64,000 nucleotides of DNA from Viola odorata (lineage: Eukaryota > Streptophyta > Magnoliopsida > Malpighiales > Violaceae): NCBI GenBank assembly GCA_963691705.1, contig OY829541.1:45649661-45713660 (forward strand), in the 5' to 3' direction. Position numbers and translations under genes: made by a program. Below are positions 20,491 through 30,652 of this stretch, piece after piece (position 1 is the first letter of the stretch; every line of letters begins with the position of its first letter). The notes under the pieces were generated by a model. That model was not told the DNA's origin and did no database searches. It worked only from the letters and a program-made list of their open reading frames with translations.

Positions 20491-20922
20491 CTATTCGCCA
20501 TCAGACCAAGAGATGCCATAGCAGTAGACCACGTCATCATCGTCCTCACCTAAAAGTGATGGATCTTCGCCAGCGAAAGGGAAAGGTTCCTCAACCCTCT
20601 CTCCCACGAGAGTGGATGATCGATCCGACTCCTCTTTGACAGACGGCGACACCGCTTTAACAGCTGAACAGGCGGAAGGAGCCCTTGGCGGTGACTCGTC
20701 AGGAGGGAAAGACGTTTCTCTCCCCTTCGAAGAGAAAGAAGCAAGAGAATCGAAGAATGACTTAGATGCCTTCGCAGCATCTTTCCTCCGCCTCTTGCGG
20801 CACCGTCGGCGAACAGGTGGCCTCCAGGGAGGCGACGGAGGAGGATTATCCGAATCAGGAGAAGTCGGAGGAGTTGGTGGAGAATCTCGTGCGAACGTAT
20901 CTAAAAAATGAGAATTAGCCAT
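20491..20922 (-). CDS. Antisense cassette gene 3, Pro/Ser/Arg-rich protein (element A)
   Basis: An intact 143-residue frame begins MANSHFLDTFARDSPPTPPT. Order: acidic proline block with PDSDNPPPSPPWRPP (residues 15-35), strongly basic RRRCRKRRRKDAAK (about 36-50, a candidate nuclear signal), serine-rich middle, and an acidic tail ERVEEPFPFAG...GEDDDDV ending in a Trp/Ser segment. No membrane segment. The acidic tail aligns with B. TATA-like GGCTATTTAAGG lies at about 20993-21004. Unlike gag-pol, no stop interrupts it. Confidence 0.62.
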   Translation of the reverse strand: MANSHFLDTFARDSPPTPPTSPDSDNPPPSPPWRPPVRRRCRKRRRKDAAKASKSFFDSLASFSSKGRETSFPPDESPPRAPSACSAVKAVSPSVKEESDRSSTLVGERVEEPFPFAGEDPSLLGEDDDDVVYCYGISWSDGE

Positions 20923-21388
20923 GAGATCACAGAATATTAATAAAGGAAAAAACAGCAAGGGGACGAAGAATAACGAAGGAGAGAAGATCCCTTAAATAGC
21001 CAGAAAATTGGGAAGAAAGGATCTTCGATCTTCTAACCCGACTCTTGAAAGAAGACACGTGTACAGCCTGAAGTGCAGATATGGATTTACAGTCACGCCT
21101 GTTGAGATTTTCCCCTGATCGAGGAAAACCGCAAAATCGGCCAATCAGTTGCCAGGACAACCGCGGCGTAGATTTAATGTTGAACAACCAATCAGAAAAC
21201 CACCCAGTGGCTGAACCGTTTTCAGTTGGGCTAAGAATATCTCCAAGAAAGACAAAGGGCGCATTAAAGAAGAAGAACAGTTGCAAAACGGCGTACTAAA
21301 ACCAGTTTATTTATTATGGCCTAGGGGCCGGAAAGTACATTTACATGCCAGGAAGAAAAGAGAAAAGGCCCAAAGGGAGCCATCGCTA
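20923..21388 (-). other. Gene 3 leader and gene 4 trailer (element A)
   Basis: Contains the gene 3 TATA-like box. The remainder has no supported gene; the plus-strand ORFs here are not conserved in B or C. Confidence 0.4.
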
Positions 21389-21766
21389 TCAGGCGTCAGA
21401 GCCAGCATCCTCAGGCACTTCGGGAAGGTCACTCAGAGAATCCATGACCAGAATCAGATCATGGGAGGTGGCTCTCATCCCCTTCAGACAGCACCCCAGC
21501 ATATCCTTGCGCTGCTGCAGCATGGCGATCACCACTTGAATCCGAGCGATAGAGGCAGCCAGCTTTGACACGCTTTCCAGAGGGCTGAAATCCTCCAGAG
21601 ATGTAGCTCCCAGCCTGGAATGAAGAGGGGTCAACATTCCTTGCAGCTCCAGGATGTCCTCAGAGGTCTTGACCAACATGTTCTCCAGGAACCCGACATC
21701 CCCATCATTGAGGTTCTTGAGAGAATGGCCCTTGGAAAGGAGAAAATTCTTAGTCAAATGATCCAT
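21389..21766 (-). CDS. Antisense cassette gene 4, small helical protein (element A)
   Basis: Intact 125-residue frame, MDHLTKNFLLSKGHSLKNL to PEDAGSDA. Aligned with B it is about three-quarters identical over the first 100 residues, and with C somewhat less. It has no cysteine pattern for metal binding, no signal peptide and no membrane segment; spaced Leu/Ile/Val residues suggest helices that could pair. Conserved points: LTxNFL at the start, DxGFLE, DI.ELQGM.TPL, LEDFSPLE..SKLAA, VVI.ML.QRKD, CCLKGMR. It is the best-preserved gene of the cassette in all three elements. No family recognised. Confidence 0.72.
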   Translation of the reverse strand: MDHLTKNFLLSKGHSLKNLNDGDVGFLENMLVKTSEDILELQGMLTPLHSRLGATSLEDFSPLESVSKLAASIARIQVVIAMLQQRKDMLGCCLKGMRATSHDLILVMDSLSDLPEVPEDAGSDA

Positions 21767-21813
21767 GATGTAAATTGCCAGAGATGAGGAGAACGTGGGT
21801 GGAGAAAGTTCCC

Positions 21814-21821
21814 CAATTTAT
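21814..21821 (-). promoter_or_regulatory. TATA box of gene 4 (element A)
   Basis: Minus-strand GGGGCCTATAAATTGG lies about 50 bp before the ATG, sharing GGCCTATAAAT with the LTR core promoter. Confidence 0.6.
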
Positions 21822-22746
21822 AGGCCCCAAGAGAGAGGCCTTGGAAAGAACAAAGAGGTCCTCAAAAGGCAAGCCGTCTCATCACCCCTAAGGAGTGATA
21901 AGCCTAAAGCAGAATCAAAGGTTGATGCTCGTATGCCATCCGCGACATGAATGTTATAAAGGATGCAAGATAAAATGTGGAAAAATGCCAAAAGGCACGA
22001 TATCACGGGTAGCCATTACGTAAAAGCCATATGGTTACCGGTATCCACAGTGTAAGGCCGCATTGATGTCGCAGGTGGCCCTAGATGCGTAAAACCTCGT
22101 CGACATTGCAGGCATTTGGTGGTATAAAGCCGCGCTAATCATAGGCAGCTGATGGCGTAAAACCGCGATGATATCGTTGCTTTCTTAAGCGAAAGAGGAG
22201 AACGGGGCCCGCGTGACCTCAAAACCCCTGTAAGTACAAAAGTTTACTAACTTCTCTATAAACGCCTATCTCCTCCGTGTGTTTTCAGTACACTTGAAAG
22301 GATGATGGACCCGAAACGAATGCAAATCCACGACATTACATGGTTGCAGTCCTTGGCGGTATCACAAGTGACCCATCAACAGCCCTTTCTATGGCACGAA
22401 TAAAGTTGAGACTCCGTAAGCCCTGCCAAGAGGTCAAATAGACTAATATCGCCGGGCAAAAGCAATGCCCTCATGATCACAAGCATAATAGTAGCGTCTC
22501 TCGCGGACCTCTTAACGCCTCAGAAAAGCAGGTCTCTGGATAAGAATGGAGGATGGAATCTGCTTGTTCACTGGAAAGTTTCAGAACTAAGTTCCAGCTC
22601 ATCACTTAACACGGTTAACGTCAATCAGTCAGAGAAACTCAGAGATCCAGCAGACATACCGCCCCGCGAAAGAATAAGTTTTCATCCAAAATTTCAGACA
22701 TGGACCGCCCTTGGTAAACACTCGGGCTCGTTTTCAGTTGGGCTTG
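21822..22746. other. Region between gene 4 promoter and 3' LTR (element A)
   Basis: No gene is supported. It contains GTAAAAC/GGTGG-rich loosely repeated phrases (about 22010-22180, cgtaaaac...cgc) and, next to the LTR, the block CCCTTGGTAAACACTCGGGC that also precedes the LTR of C (about 1334-1353). A clear purine tract is not evident. Confidence 0.45.
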
Positions 22747-23274
22747 TGATAACAATTAAGACAGCCCTAACGGTGCTACCACGTTTGCCGCTCCCGCCAG
22801 GACGATTTCCCATAAGACCCGTAAGATATTTTCATATCGCCCGAGAATCAGCGAAGGATTCCTAGGATGGTCGACATCAGCGGGGGGGGGGGGGGGCTCA
22901 CGCGACTCTATGCGCACGGCACCATCCCATCCTAGAGACCCACGAGGTTATCATTCCCGGCAGCCCCGTCAGATATCGCTCATGACGTCACCCATTGGTA
23001 TCGCTTGTGACGTCACCATCAGACATCGCCTGGATTGTTATCGCCAGGTATCGCCGAATAGGCCTATAAATACCCCTACTTTTCCAATCTGAAGGTAAGA
23101 TCGAGATCACTCAGACGAACCTCTGTTATTTTTGAAACCCGAACTGACTTAAGCATCGGAGTGTCTACGCCGGAGCCCCCCCTCCGGCGCTTTGCAGGTA
23201 CATCCGGCACCGACCGCCACCGTTCCGATCAGGCACGACTCCAAATCTTACAAGATCGACATTGAATCTTATCA
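22747..23274 (+). repeat. 3' LTR of element A
   Basis: 528 bp, about ten substitutions from the 5' LTR and a longer G-tract (22882-22896, 15 bases). TATA at 23065-23072 and paired TGACGTCA at 22983-22990 and 23008-23015. Confidence 0.92.
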
Positions 23275-23305
23275 CTAACGCTAACGTTATGTCATGATTG
23301 TGCAG

Positions 23306-25066
23306 TTCCCGATCCCGGTTGGAAGCCAAAAAGCGTTATGAGACGAGAGAAGAGGGCTCTAAGAAGGAGGGAGAAAGAGGCTGTCGCTGCTGCTGTTGCC
23401 ACTGCAGCTGTTAATCCAGTTGTATCATCTACTGTAACTGTAAATCCTGTGCAAGCATCTCCTTCTGCGGTTGGTGAGGGAACCGCCACCGTTCCTATTT
23501 CTATTCCCGTTGTATCCGTTGTCGTTGCTCCTGTTCAGGTGTCTTCTTCCCGAGTACCTGCAAAAAGGAAAAAGAAGAAGAAGACAACATGCGTTGCCGT
23601 CCTTACTCCACCTTCGAACGCGGCAACTTCTTCTGAGGTGCCGGTTAGCGATATCGCCACTATACGCATTTCTTTCATGACTGTATTATCCAGTGCGTTG
23701 CCTCTTGACGCTCATTAATGTTTTCTTTTGCTTTCTCATCCTTCTCACTGCTCTTTCTGCAGGACACCACTACTACCTCTGCTCACTTGTCGCAATCAGG
23801 CGATATGGACTTGTCTCACGTACTTCGCCGCCCTGACAAGAGGTCAGGACTTGGTGGGGAAAATGTGAGCTTGCCCACGGGTCCTGCTATCTATGAAGGG
23901 GAGACTACTACCGCTTTTGCCTTGACGATGCCGTCTGGTGGTCAGTCTTCTGACCTTTTGGGCACTATAGGCGTTTCTAGGCCCTTTGACACTTCGCCCA
24001 ACTCCTTCGAATCGTCGCTTCCTCCTTCTCTCTCCCAGGTCATGGGTTTCCACGAGGACTTAACGGGGCTGGCTTGTCAACTTTTCAACCTCACGGTTCC
24101 TTTGGGTTTCCTGGAGGTACTTCTTCTAATCAGCCTCCATCCCCCACTACTCTATTCTTCGTTCCCTCCAATGCCTCGATGTACCGACCTTCCGGGGGTG
24201 GGGTTGCTACACCTCATCTCATGGCCGATTTGAGCTCAATGGAGTCTGGGCCTGTTACTCATCAACTTGACTTGAGTAACTTGCGCAGTTCTGGATTTGC
24301 GGCTGTTAGGGGCGATAGCTCCATCGGGATTTCCTCTTTCCTATCTACTTATGCATTTACGTCCCCTGAGGAGCAGGAGGTATTTCTTACTCGGACTGCT
24401 GACGAGCAGATGGGTTTGTTACGCTCCACCTTGTTTTCTTCCTTCTCCCAGTTTCACTATTGGTCGCTGCACATGTCACACAAGGTTAGCTCCCTTACTT
24501 CTACCGCGGATAGGCTTTACGCCGCCCATTGCCAACTTTCTGAAGAGCTTGCTAAGGAGCGGGAAGAAAAGAAGACACAATCGAAGGGATTGGTGTTAGC
24601 CTTGGCAATGGCCTAGAAGGATTCAAAGGACGCTAAAGAGCGAGAAGTCGCTAAGGTGTCTGATCTGGAAGCTACTCTGGCAGCAGAAAGGGCCAAGAAT
24701 TTCGCGCTAGAGGGAGAGAATGCGGCATTGAAAGAGGAAAAAACCGCCCTAGAGAGAGAGTCAGCAGCGAAGCGTACATGGTACATTGAGAGAACAGCCA
24801 GTATCATGTCTGATTGCTTTGTGGATATTCACGGCGAGGACGCGTACCACGCTGAGGAACTCATTGACACTTTTCGGAAGAGGTTAGGGACCCTGATAGA
24901 TGACTACTTTCATCGGGCGAAGATGGGGGGCGCGAAGGGCAAGGGGATAGCGAGGCTGCCGCACAGTAGGAGTCTTTGTTATACTTTTTTGAATACCTGG
25001 TGCCGCCCATTTTTGTTTTTACTTTTGAGGGCCTTTGTCTTTTGTAACCCTTTGAGGGCTTTTTGA
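23306..25066 (+). pseudogene. Antisense cassette gene 2, exons 2 and 3 (element B)
   Basis: Resumes after the acceptor TTGTGCAG (ends 23305) with PDPGWKPKSVMRREKRA, matching DPNYKPESVRRRLKRA of A. Exon 2 is Ala/Val/Ser-rich with KRKKKKK; exon 3 starts at 23763 with DTTTTSAHLSQSGDMDL, continues SPNSFESS, and after a frameshift near 24070 MADLSSMESGPVTHQLDLSNL, then a coiled coil (ERAKNFALEGENAALKEEKT) to 25066. A TAG at 24614 breaks the coil, and the intron 2 donor near 23664 seems lost. The gene is inactive in this copy. Confidence 0.65.
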
Positions 25067-25944
25067 ACAATCATCATATATACATTCTAGTTGCGGTTTC
25101 CCTTTGTGGTTAATCTCTTTTACGCCATCTCTTTTCTTTCGATCTCCCATAATAAGATAGTGGCATCAATAATACCATAATGATGTTGATAATAACTCTT
25201 CATACTCCTTGCAAGGCTACCATCATAACGCGGCAAGACAACTAGATTCCAACGGACAACAAAATAACCGCGGCATTACCATATAATCCGTAGAACCATA
25301 AATACTAATAACGAACATTATGCGGGGCATCACGACATGACTTAATCATGCGCATTTCAATGTCGAGGTAGAACAATGTCGCCTTCGAATCGACGGTATC
25401 CTTCGAGAGGCGTTACAGCCTCGAACACCGCTATCGTTTCAGCTAGAGAGATAACTCAGTCGATAGGATGTAATCCAGGATGAGAGTTTTCATAGCAATA
25501 TCGTGCTGATGTAGATATTCTCGATTGGTGGCGAAGAATCCCAAATAGATAGGCACAGACATAGTTCTTTCTGTAGGAATAGTTGTTAAGGAGATATAGT
25601 ACATATACTCTCTTGACGTTGTTTCTCGAAGCAAGACGATAAGATCACGAGTCGTTAATGGCACACTCGTCATAAAGATAAGACCTCCTAATATTATCAT
25701 TTGCACGGGCGTCAGTCTCCTCATTGTTTCCACAATGTCCCTGCGCATTCTTAATCATTGCTTTTAGAGCATTAGTAAAATAACATGCAATAACAAACAT
25801 TAGTTACCAGTAGGATTCATCGCACCTCTATATCTGAGTGTCGTCAGTATCACTCATATCGCGTTCTCAACCAGCCATCTTCGCCAGGGATTTCCCATCT
25901 GGTTACTCGCTAGGAGACTGCAATTTCTCTTCGCGTTTCTAAAT
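25067..25944. other. Spacer between gene 2 and tandem repeat (element B)
   Basis: The only long frame is 25443-25748 minus (101 residues, one hydrophobic stretch VQMIILGGLIFM). It has no counterpart in A and no recognised domain, so it is probably chance. Confidence 0.35.
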
Positions 25945-26465
25945 TTCCACTATCGCCCTGGAATGTGCCTCATCTTAGTGAGTCGTCTGATCAAGACTGG
26001 CCATCACAAGGGTAGGATTTTCACTTCCAGGCATTGACCTTGCATCCCCGAAATCGTGCCTCGTCTTAGTGAGCTATCTGTATTAGCCCGGTTATCACAA
26101 GGATAGGACTTTTCACTTCCAGGATGGAGTTACTATCTCTCTAGGATGTGCCTTATCTTAGTGATCTGTCTATACCAGCCCGGCTATCACAAGGATAAGG
26201 TTTTCACTCTCAGAGATGTCGGGACGTGCCTCGTCTTAGTGGGCCGCCTGTGTTAGCGCGGTTGCCACAAGGATAGGACTTTTCACTCCCGGGTGTGTTG
26301 GGTGTGCCTCGTCTTGCCGGGCCGCCTATGTTAGCACGGTTACCACAAGGATAGGACTTTTCACTCCCGACACTAAATTTTTAGGTATGTCAAGGCGTGC
26401 CTCATCTTAGTGAGTAGTCTGATCAAGACCGACCGTCACAAGGATAGGACTTTTCACTCCTGGCA
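25945..26465 (-). repeat. Degenerate tandem repeat after pol (element B)
   Basis: About six units of 70-90 bp in the opposite orientation to A, each running GTGCCTCGTCTTAGTGAG ... CACAAGGATAGGACTTTTCACT. Ends of units lie near 26030, 26130, 26210, 26290, 26370 and 26460. Homologous to 13824-14270, so the array belongs to the family rather than arising in one copy. Confidence 0.75.
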
Positions 26466-26572
26466 CCCCCTTCGTTATCTGCACATAGCCAACCACAAGA
26501 TACACAAGAATGCTTTCCATTCAAGCGTTAGCACAGGTCAGGGTTAGCATTAACAAAGCGTGCAGAGATATG

Positions 26573-29500
26573 TTAGAATCTAGCATGGTATAATTTCAAA
26601 TGAGCTATGTTCCAAGAGTTGGGTAAGGGAGTACCATCAAGTGTTTCCAGGTGATACGCTCCCTTTCCAATAACGCGGGTAACGCGGTATAGGCCATCCC
26701 AGCTCGGACTAAGCTTCCCCATGCGCTGTCCAACCGCTCGTTTGTCTCTGAGTACCAAGTCACCAGCTTTCAGCAATCGCTCCTTGACATGCCTGTTGTG
26801 ATAACGCGCCATTTTTTGTTTATAGTGTAGCATTTTCAAAAGAGTTTCCTCATGTAGTTCTGGTAACGCGTCGAGGTTTGCTCGCAACCTCTCTTCATTT
26901 AGTTCTTCTTTGAAGTATGCCACCCACAGGCTCAAAGTACCAATTTCCACTGATGTGACGGCCTCAGTGCCGAAAGCTAATGCGAAAGACGTTTCTCCAG
27001 TGCTGGTTTTAACAGTCATGCGGTATGCCCACATCACGTACGGCAGCTCGTCCGCCCATTTCCTCTTAGACCCTTCTAAGTTTTTCTTGATTCCGCTAAG
27101 AATACTTCGGTTAGTCACTTTCGCTTGACCATTGGTCTGCGGGTGAGCCACGAAACAGAATCTTCGCTCGATTTAGAATTCCGCGCACTGTTCTCTAAAG
27201 AATTGGCTAGTAAATTGCGTCCCATTATCGCTGACTAGCACACGGGGTACGCCAAACCGCATGATAACTTGGTGTTTAAAGAAACGCCAAACTCTTTCTA
27301 TAGTGATGTTGGTCACCGTTTCCGCTTCCGCCCATTTCGTGAAGTAGTCCACTGCCACGACCACGAATTTTAACTGAGACCTTGCTTTTGGAAACGGGCC
27401 CAGGATATCGATCCCCCACTTCGCAAAAGAACAAGGAGATAGGATTTCAGAGATTTCCGTGGTGGGTTGTCGAGGAATTTTGGAGAACTCTTGACATTTC
27501 TGACAAGTTCGTACGTAATTGTGGCAATCCCTACGAATAGTGGGCCAATAAAATCCTGACCTGAACACTTGCGCGGCCAGGGTACCGCCAGATGCATGCA
27601 TGCCGCATATTCCTTCATGGATTTCTCATAAGGTGTGAAGACCCTCTTGTTCTGTTATACACTTGGCAGCTGGGTGGGAGAAACATCTCCGAACCAGTTC
27701 CCTGTCATAATACGTACACCGTACCACTTGTTTCAGCACATTTTTCTTCTCGGCATTATCCGCGGGTAACTCCTCATGCTTTAAGTATTTTTATAACGGG
27801 GATTCGCCAATCGTTCTCAATTTCTTCCACTCAAAGCGACGCTTGCTCTTCCATGAAGGAAGGCACAGATATTTCTCGATAATACACGCCCTTAGGTATG
27901 GACACTTCCGGGTTCGCTGTGAGATTGGCAAGGTTGTCTGCCTCAATGTTATCCTCTCGAGGGATATGCTCAAAGCTGACCTGCATGCCACTTTTCTTTA
28001 TTTCCAACAATTCCCATTTCACTTTTGCAAGATATTGGACCATGATGGGCTCTCTGGCCTGAGCGTGCCCCAAGACTTGGTCTATTATCAACTTGGAATC
28101 TCCACAGATCTTCAATCGCAAGTCTCCCATCATTCCTGTATCGTGTATGGATTTGGTGGAGAAGCTCCTTCCTATTCTGAGTCCAGTCAGTAATGCCTCA
28201 TATTCCGCTACGTTATTGGATAACGGCTGTAGAATTCTGATGGCGTACCATATCTGTATATCATGTGGCCTACTTACGAAGATTCCGGCTCTGGCTAGTT
28301 CTTGATTTTTGGCTCCATCCACGTGGATGACCCACAAGTCAGTGTAGGTTTCAGGGAACGGGAGATCCAAGTCATCTTTTTCTTCTTCCGGTAACTTTGT
28401 CATCGGGTCTTGCATAAAGGTACACTCGGCTAAGTCTGCTAGGACTTGAGCTTTTATAAATGGTCGGGCTTTATACTGCAACCCGTATTGCTCGAGTTCA
28501 ATGGCCCAAATCAGCATTCTGCCTGAAGACTCAGGTTTCCAAAATATCCTTTTCAAAGGTTGGTCCGTAAGTACGATGACGGGATGAGCGTGGAAATATC
28601 TACCCATTTTCCGCGTGGCCTGTATTAACGCAAATGCTATCTTCTCAATGCGTGCGTATCGCAACTCGGCGTCTTTCAAAACATTACTCACGAAGTATAC
28701 CGGGTGGTGCGTGTGGTTATCGTCTCGTACTAGGACAGCACTAACCACTTCATCAGCTACACCAAGGTATAAGTACAGGGTGTCGCCCGGTTCTGGTCTC
28801 GTTAACGCCAAATCAGATGACAAATAGGCTTTGAGGCCCATAAATGCCTCTTTACATTCTGCTGTCCACCCAGAAGGAGCTTTCTTGTGTATAACCTTGA
28901 AGAAGGGCAGGCATCTCTCACCTTGCTTAGAAATAAACCGTCTTAGGGTGATACCTGTAAGCTTTTGAACGTCCTTGACGGTTCGAGGAGATATCATATC
29001 CTAGATAGCCTTGATTTTTGAGGGGTTAGGTTGGATACCCTTTTGGCTGACCACGTAGCCCAAAAATTTGCCTGTCTGGAATGCGAACATGCATTTACGG
29101 GGGTTTAGCTTCATTTTGTATCTTCTCATCACATCAAAGACTTCTTTCAAGTCTACCAAGTAGTCTTTGAAGCTTCGACTTTTAACTAGTATATCATCAA
29201 CGTAGGCTTCCACGTTCTTTCCAATTTGCTTTTCAAATACTTTATTTGCCATACGCTGAAAGGTTGCCCCAGCGTTCTTCAGCCCAAACGGCATCGTCGT
29301 GTAACAGTAAGTAGCTTTCGGAGTGAGGAAGGTTGTCTTTTCTTCATCTTCGACGGCCATAGGGATTTAATGATACCCCGAGTTGGCATCTAACGAGCTT
29401 AGAAAAGCGTACCAAGCAATTTGATCGACTTGCTGGTCAAATCAAGGGAGCGGGTAGCAATCTTTGGAACAAGCATCATTCAAGTCAGTGAAGTCAATGC

Positions 29501-30612
29501 ACATACGCCAATCGTCGTTGGACTTCGGAATGAGAACTGGGTTAGCTAGCCAGGTTGGATATTGGACTTCGCGGACGAAACCCGCGTCTAGGAGCTTCGT
29601 CACTTCCTTGTCGACAGCTGACGCCTTCTCTACAGAAAAAGCTCGTCGTTTCTGTTGGACTGGCTTGACATAGAGATCGACATTAAGTCGATGTTCTATT
29701 ATTTCTCGCGAGATACCAGGCATATCCGCGGGTTTCCACGCGAACTCTCCTTTACACTTGTTCAATAACCGAGCTAACTGAAGGTTTTCTTCTGGGTTGA
29801 GCTTTTCACTAACCAGGAAATTTGCTTCGTTGACCCCGTTAACGGGTATGGGTACCATCTTGTCCACAGCCTGAGTGCGTTTCTCGTCATTCTGTTCATA
29901 GGGATCCACTGTGACACACACGTATCTATCACAACTTTTGGTCGCCTTTGATCGAAACTACTCCATCCCAAGAGGGATACTTCATCCTTAAGTGCTTTTG
30001 AGATATCGCTGCCCCAAAACGGTTGAGGAACGGTCACCCAAGTATGGCGTTATAGGGCAGGGTTAGGTCTACGACCAAGAATAACAACTTCTTGGACCGC
30101 TTGGACGCGTCTTCTCTAAAGTACACAGGCAACATTGTCACTCCAGTCACTGGGATTGGGACTCCATCTACTCCAATTATTGGCTTCTTGCAAGGTGTCA
30201 GTTCACCGTCAGGGCGCTTCATGAGGTTGTAGGCTTCTAACGAAAATAGATTCACCGCGCTTCCATTGTCAACAAGAGTTCTTCTGACTCCATGGTTGCC
30301 AATGATGGGCGTTACTACTAACGTGTCATTATGTGGAAAAATGACACCTTTCTCATCTTCTTCAGAGAAGGATAACACCATACGATCTAGAGCACTTATC
30401 GCTTCACTTTTCATTAACGCGCCTTCTCGCTTCCGTTTGTCTCCCGCTGTGGGCGTTAACTGTACAGGCTCGTCAAGGTATGGTGTGCCTCCCGCGATAA
30501 TGTTGATGATGGGGACGTCATCTTTGTCAATCCTAAGCGTTTCCCTACCTCTGCCAGCAGGTGTATCGTCATTTCCTGGAGCACGAGGAGGTGTCTGTCT
30601 GTTATCTGTCAT
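26573..30612 (-). pseudogene. pol: protease and pol of element B (broken)
   Basis: Protease (30612 onward, TLVDNGSAVNLFS), RT (29921-29001, YVDDILVKS near 29190), RNase H and second RNase H (28997-27831, HVDGAKNQELARAGI, PREDNIEADNLA), integrase zinc and core (27601-27173, DYFTKWAEAE, LVSDNGTQFTSQFF) and C-terminal part (27151-26573, HPQTNGQ, GKLSPSWDGLYRV). Stops replace CGA, CAA and CAG codons near 29440, 29369 and 28999; other frames are lost near 30030, 29920, 27790, 27620 and 27160. Domain order is that of A. Cannot encode an active enzyme set. Confidence 0.85.
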
Positions 30613-30652
30613 CCTTTTTGTCGGGTTATTCCTGATTTCTTCTCTTGCATTA

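Larger units (their letters stand above)
7255..23274 (+). mobile_element. Element A: full-length 16-kb Tat-type retrotransposon with antisense gene cassette
   Basis: Both LTRs, a primer-binding site, gag, pol, a tandem-repeat spacer and an antisense four-gene cassette are present, bounded by a CTAAC duplication. The lineage call rests on pol: a gypsy-order RT-RNase H-integrase with an additional RNase H domain (HVDGAKNQELAGAGI...NNAAEYEAL) after the usual one, a mark of the Tat group (Ogre, Retand, Grande). The two LTRs differ at roughly ten positions plus G-tract length, so insertion is recent compared with B and C. Pol nevertheless contains several stops, so the copy is not autonomous. Confidence 0.88.

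Noticed and set aside
25945..26465. Possible CRISPR-like array
   Set aside because: Units are diverged, contiguous without unique spacers, and inside a plant retrotransposon; it is a tandem repeat.
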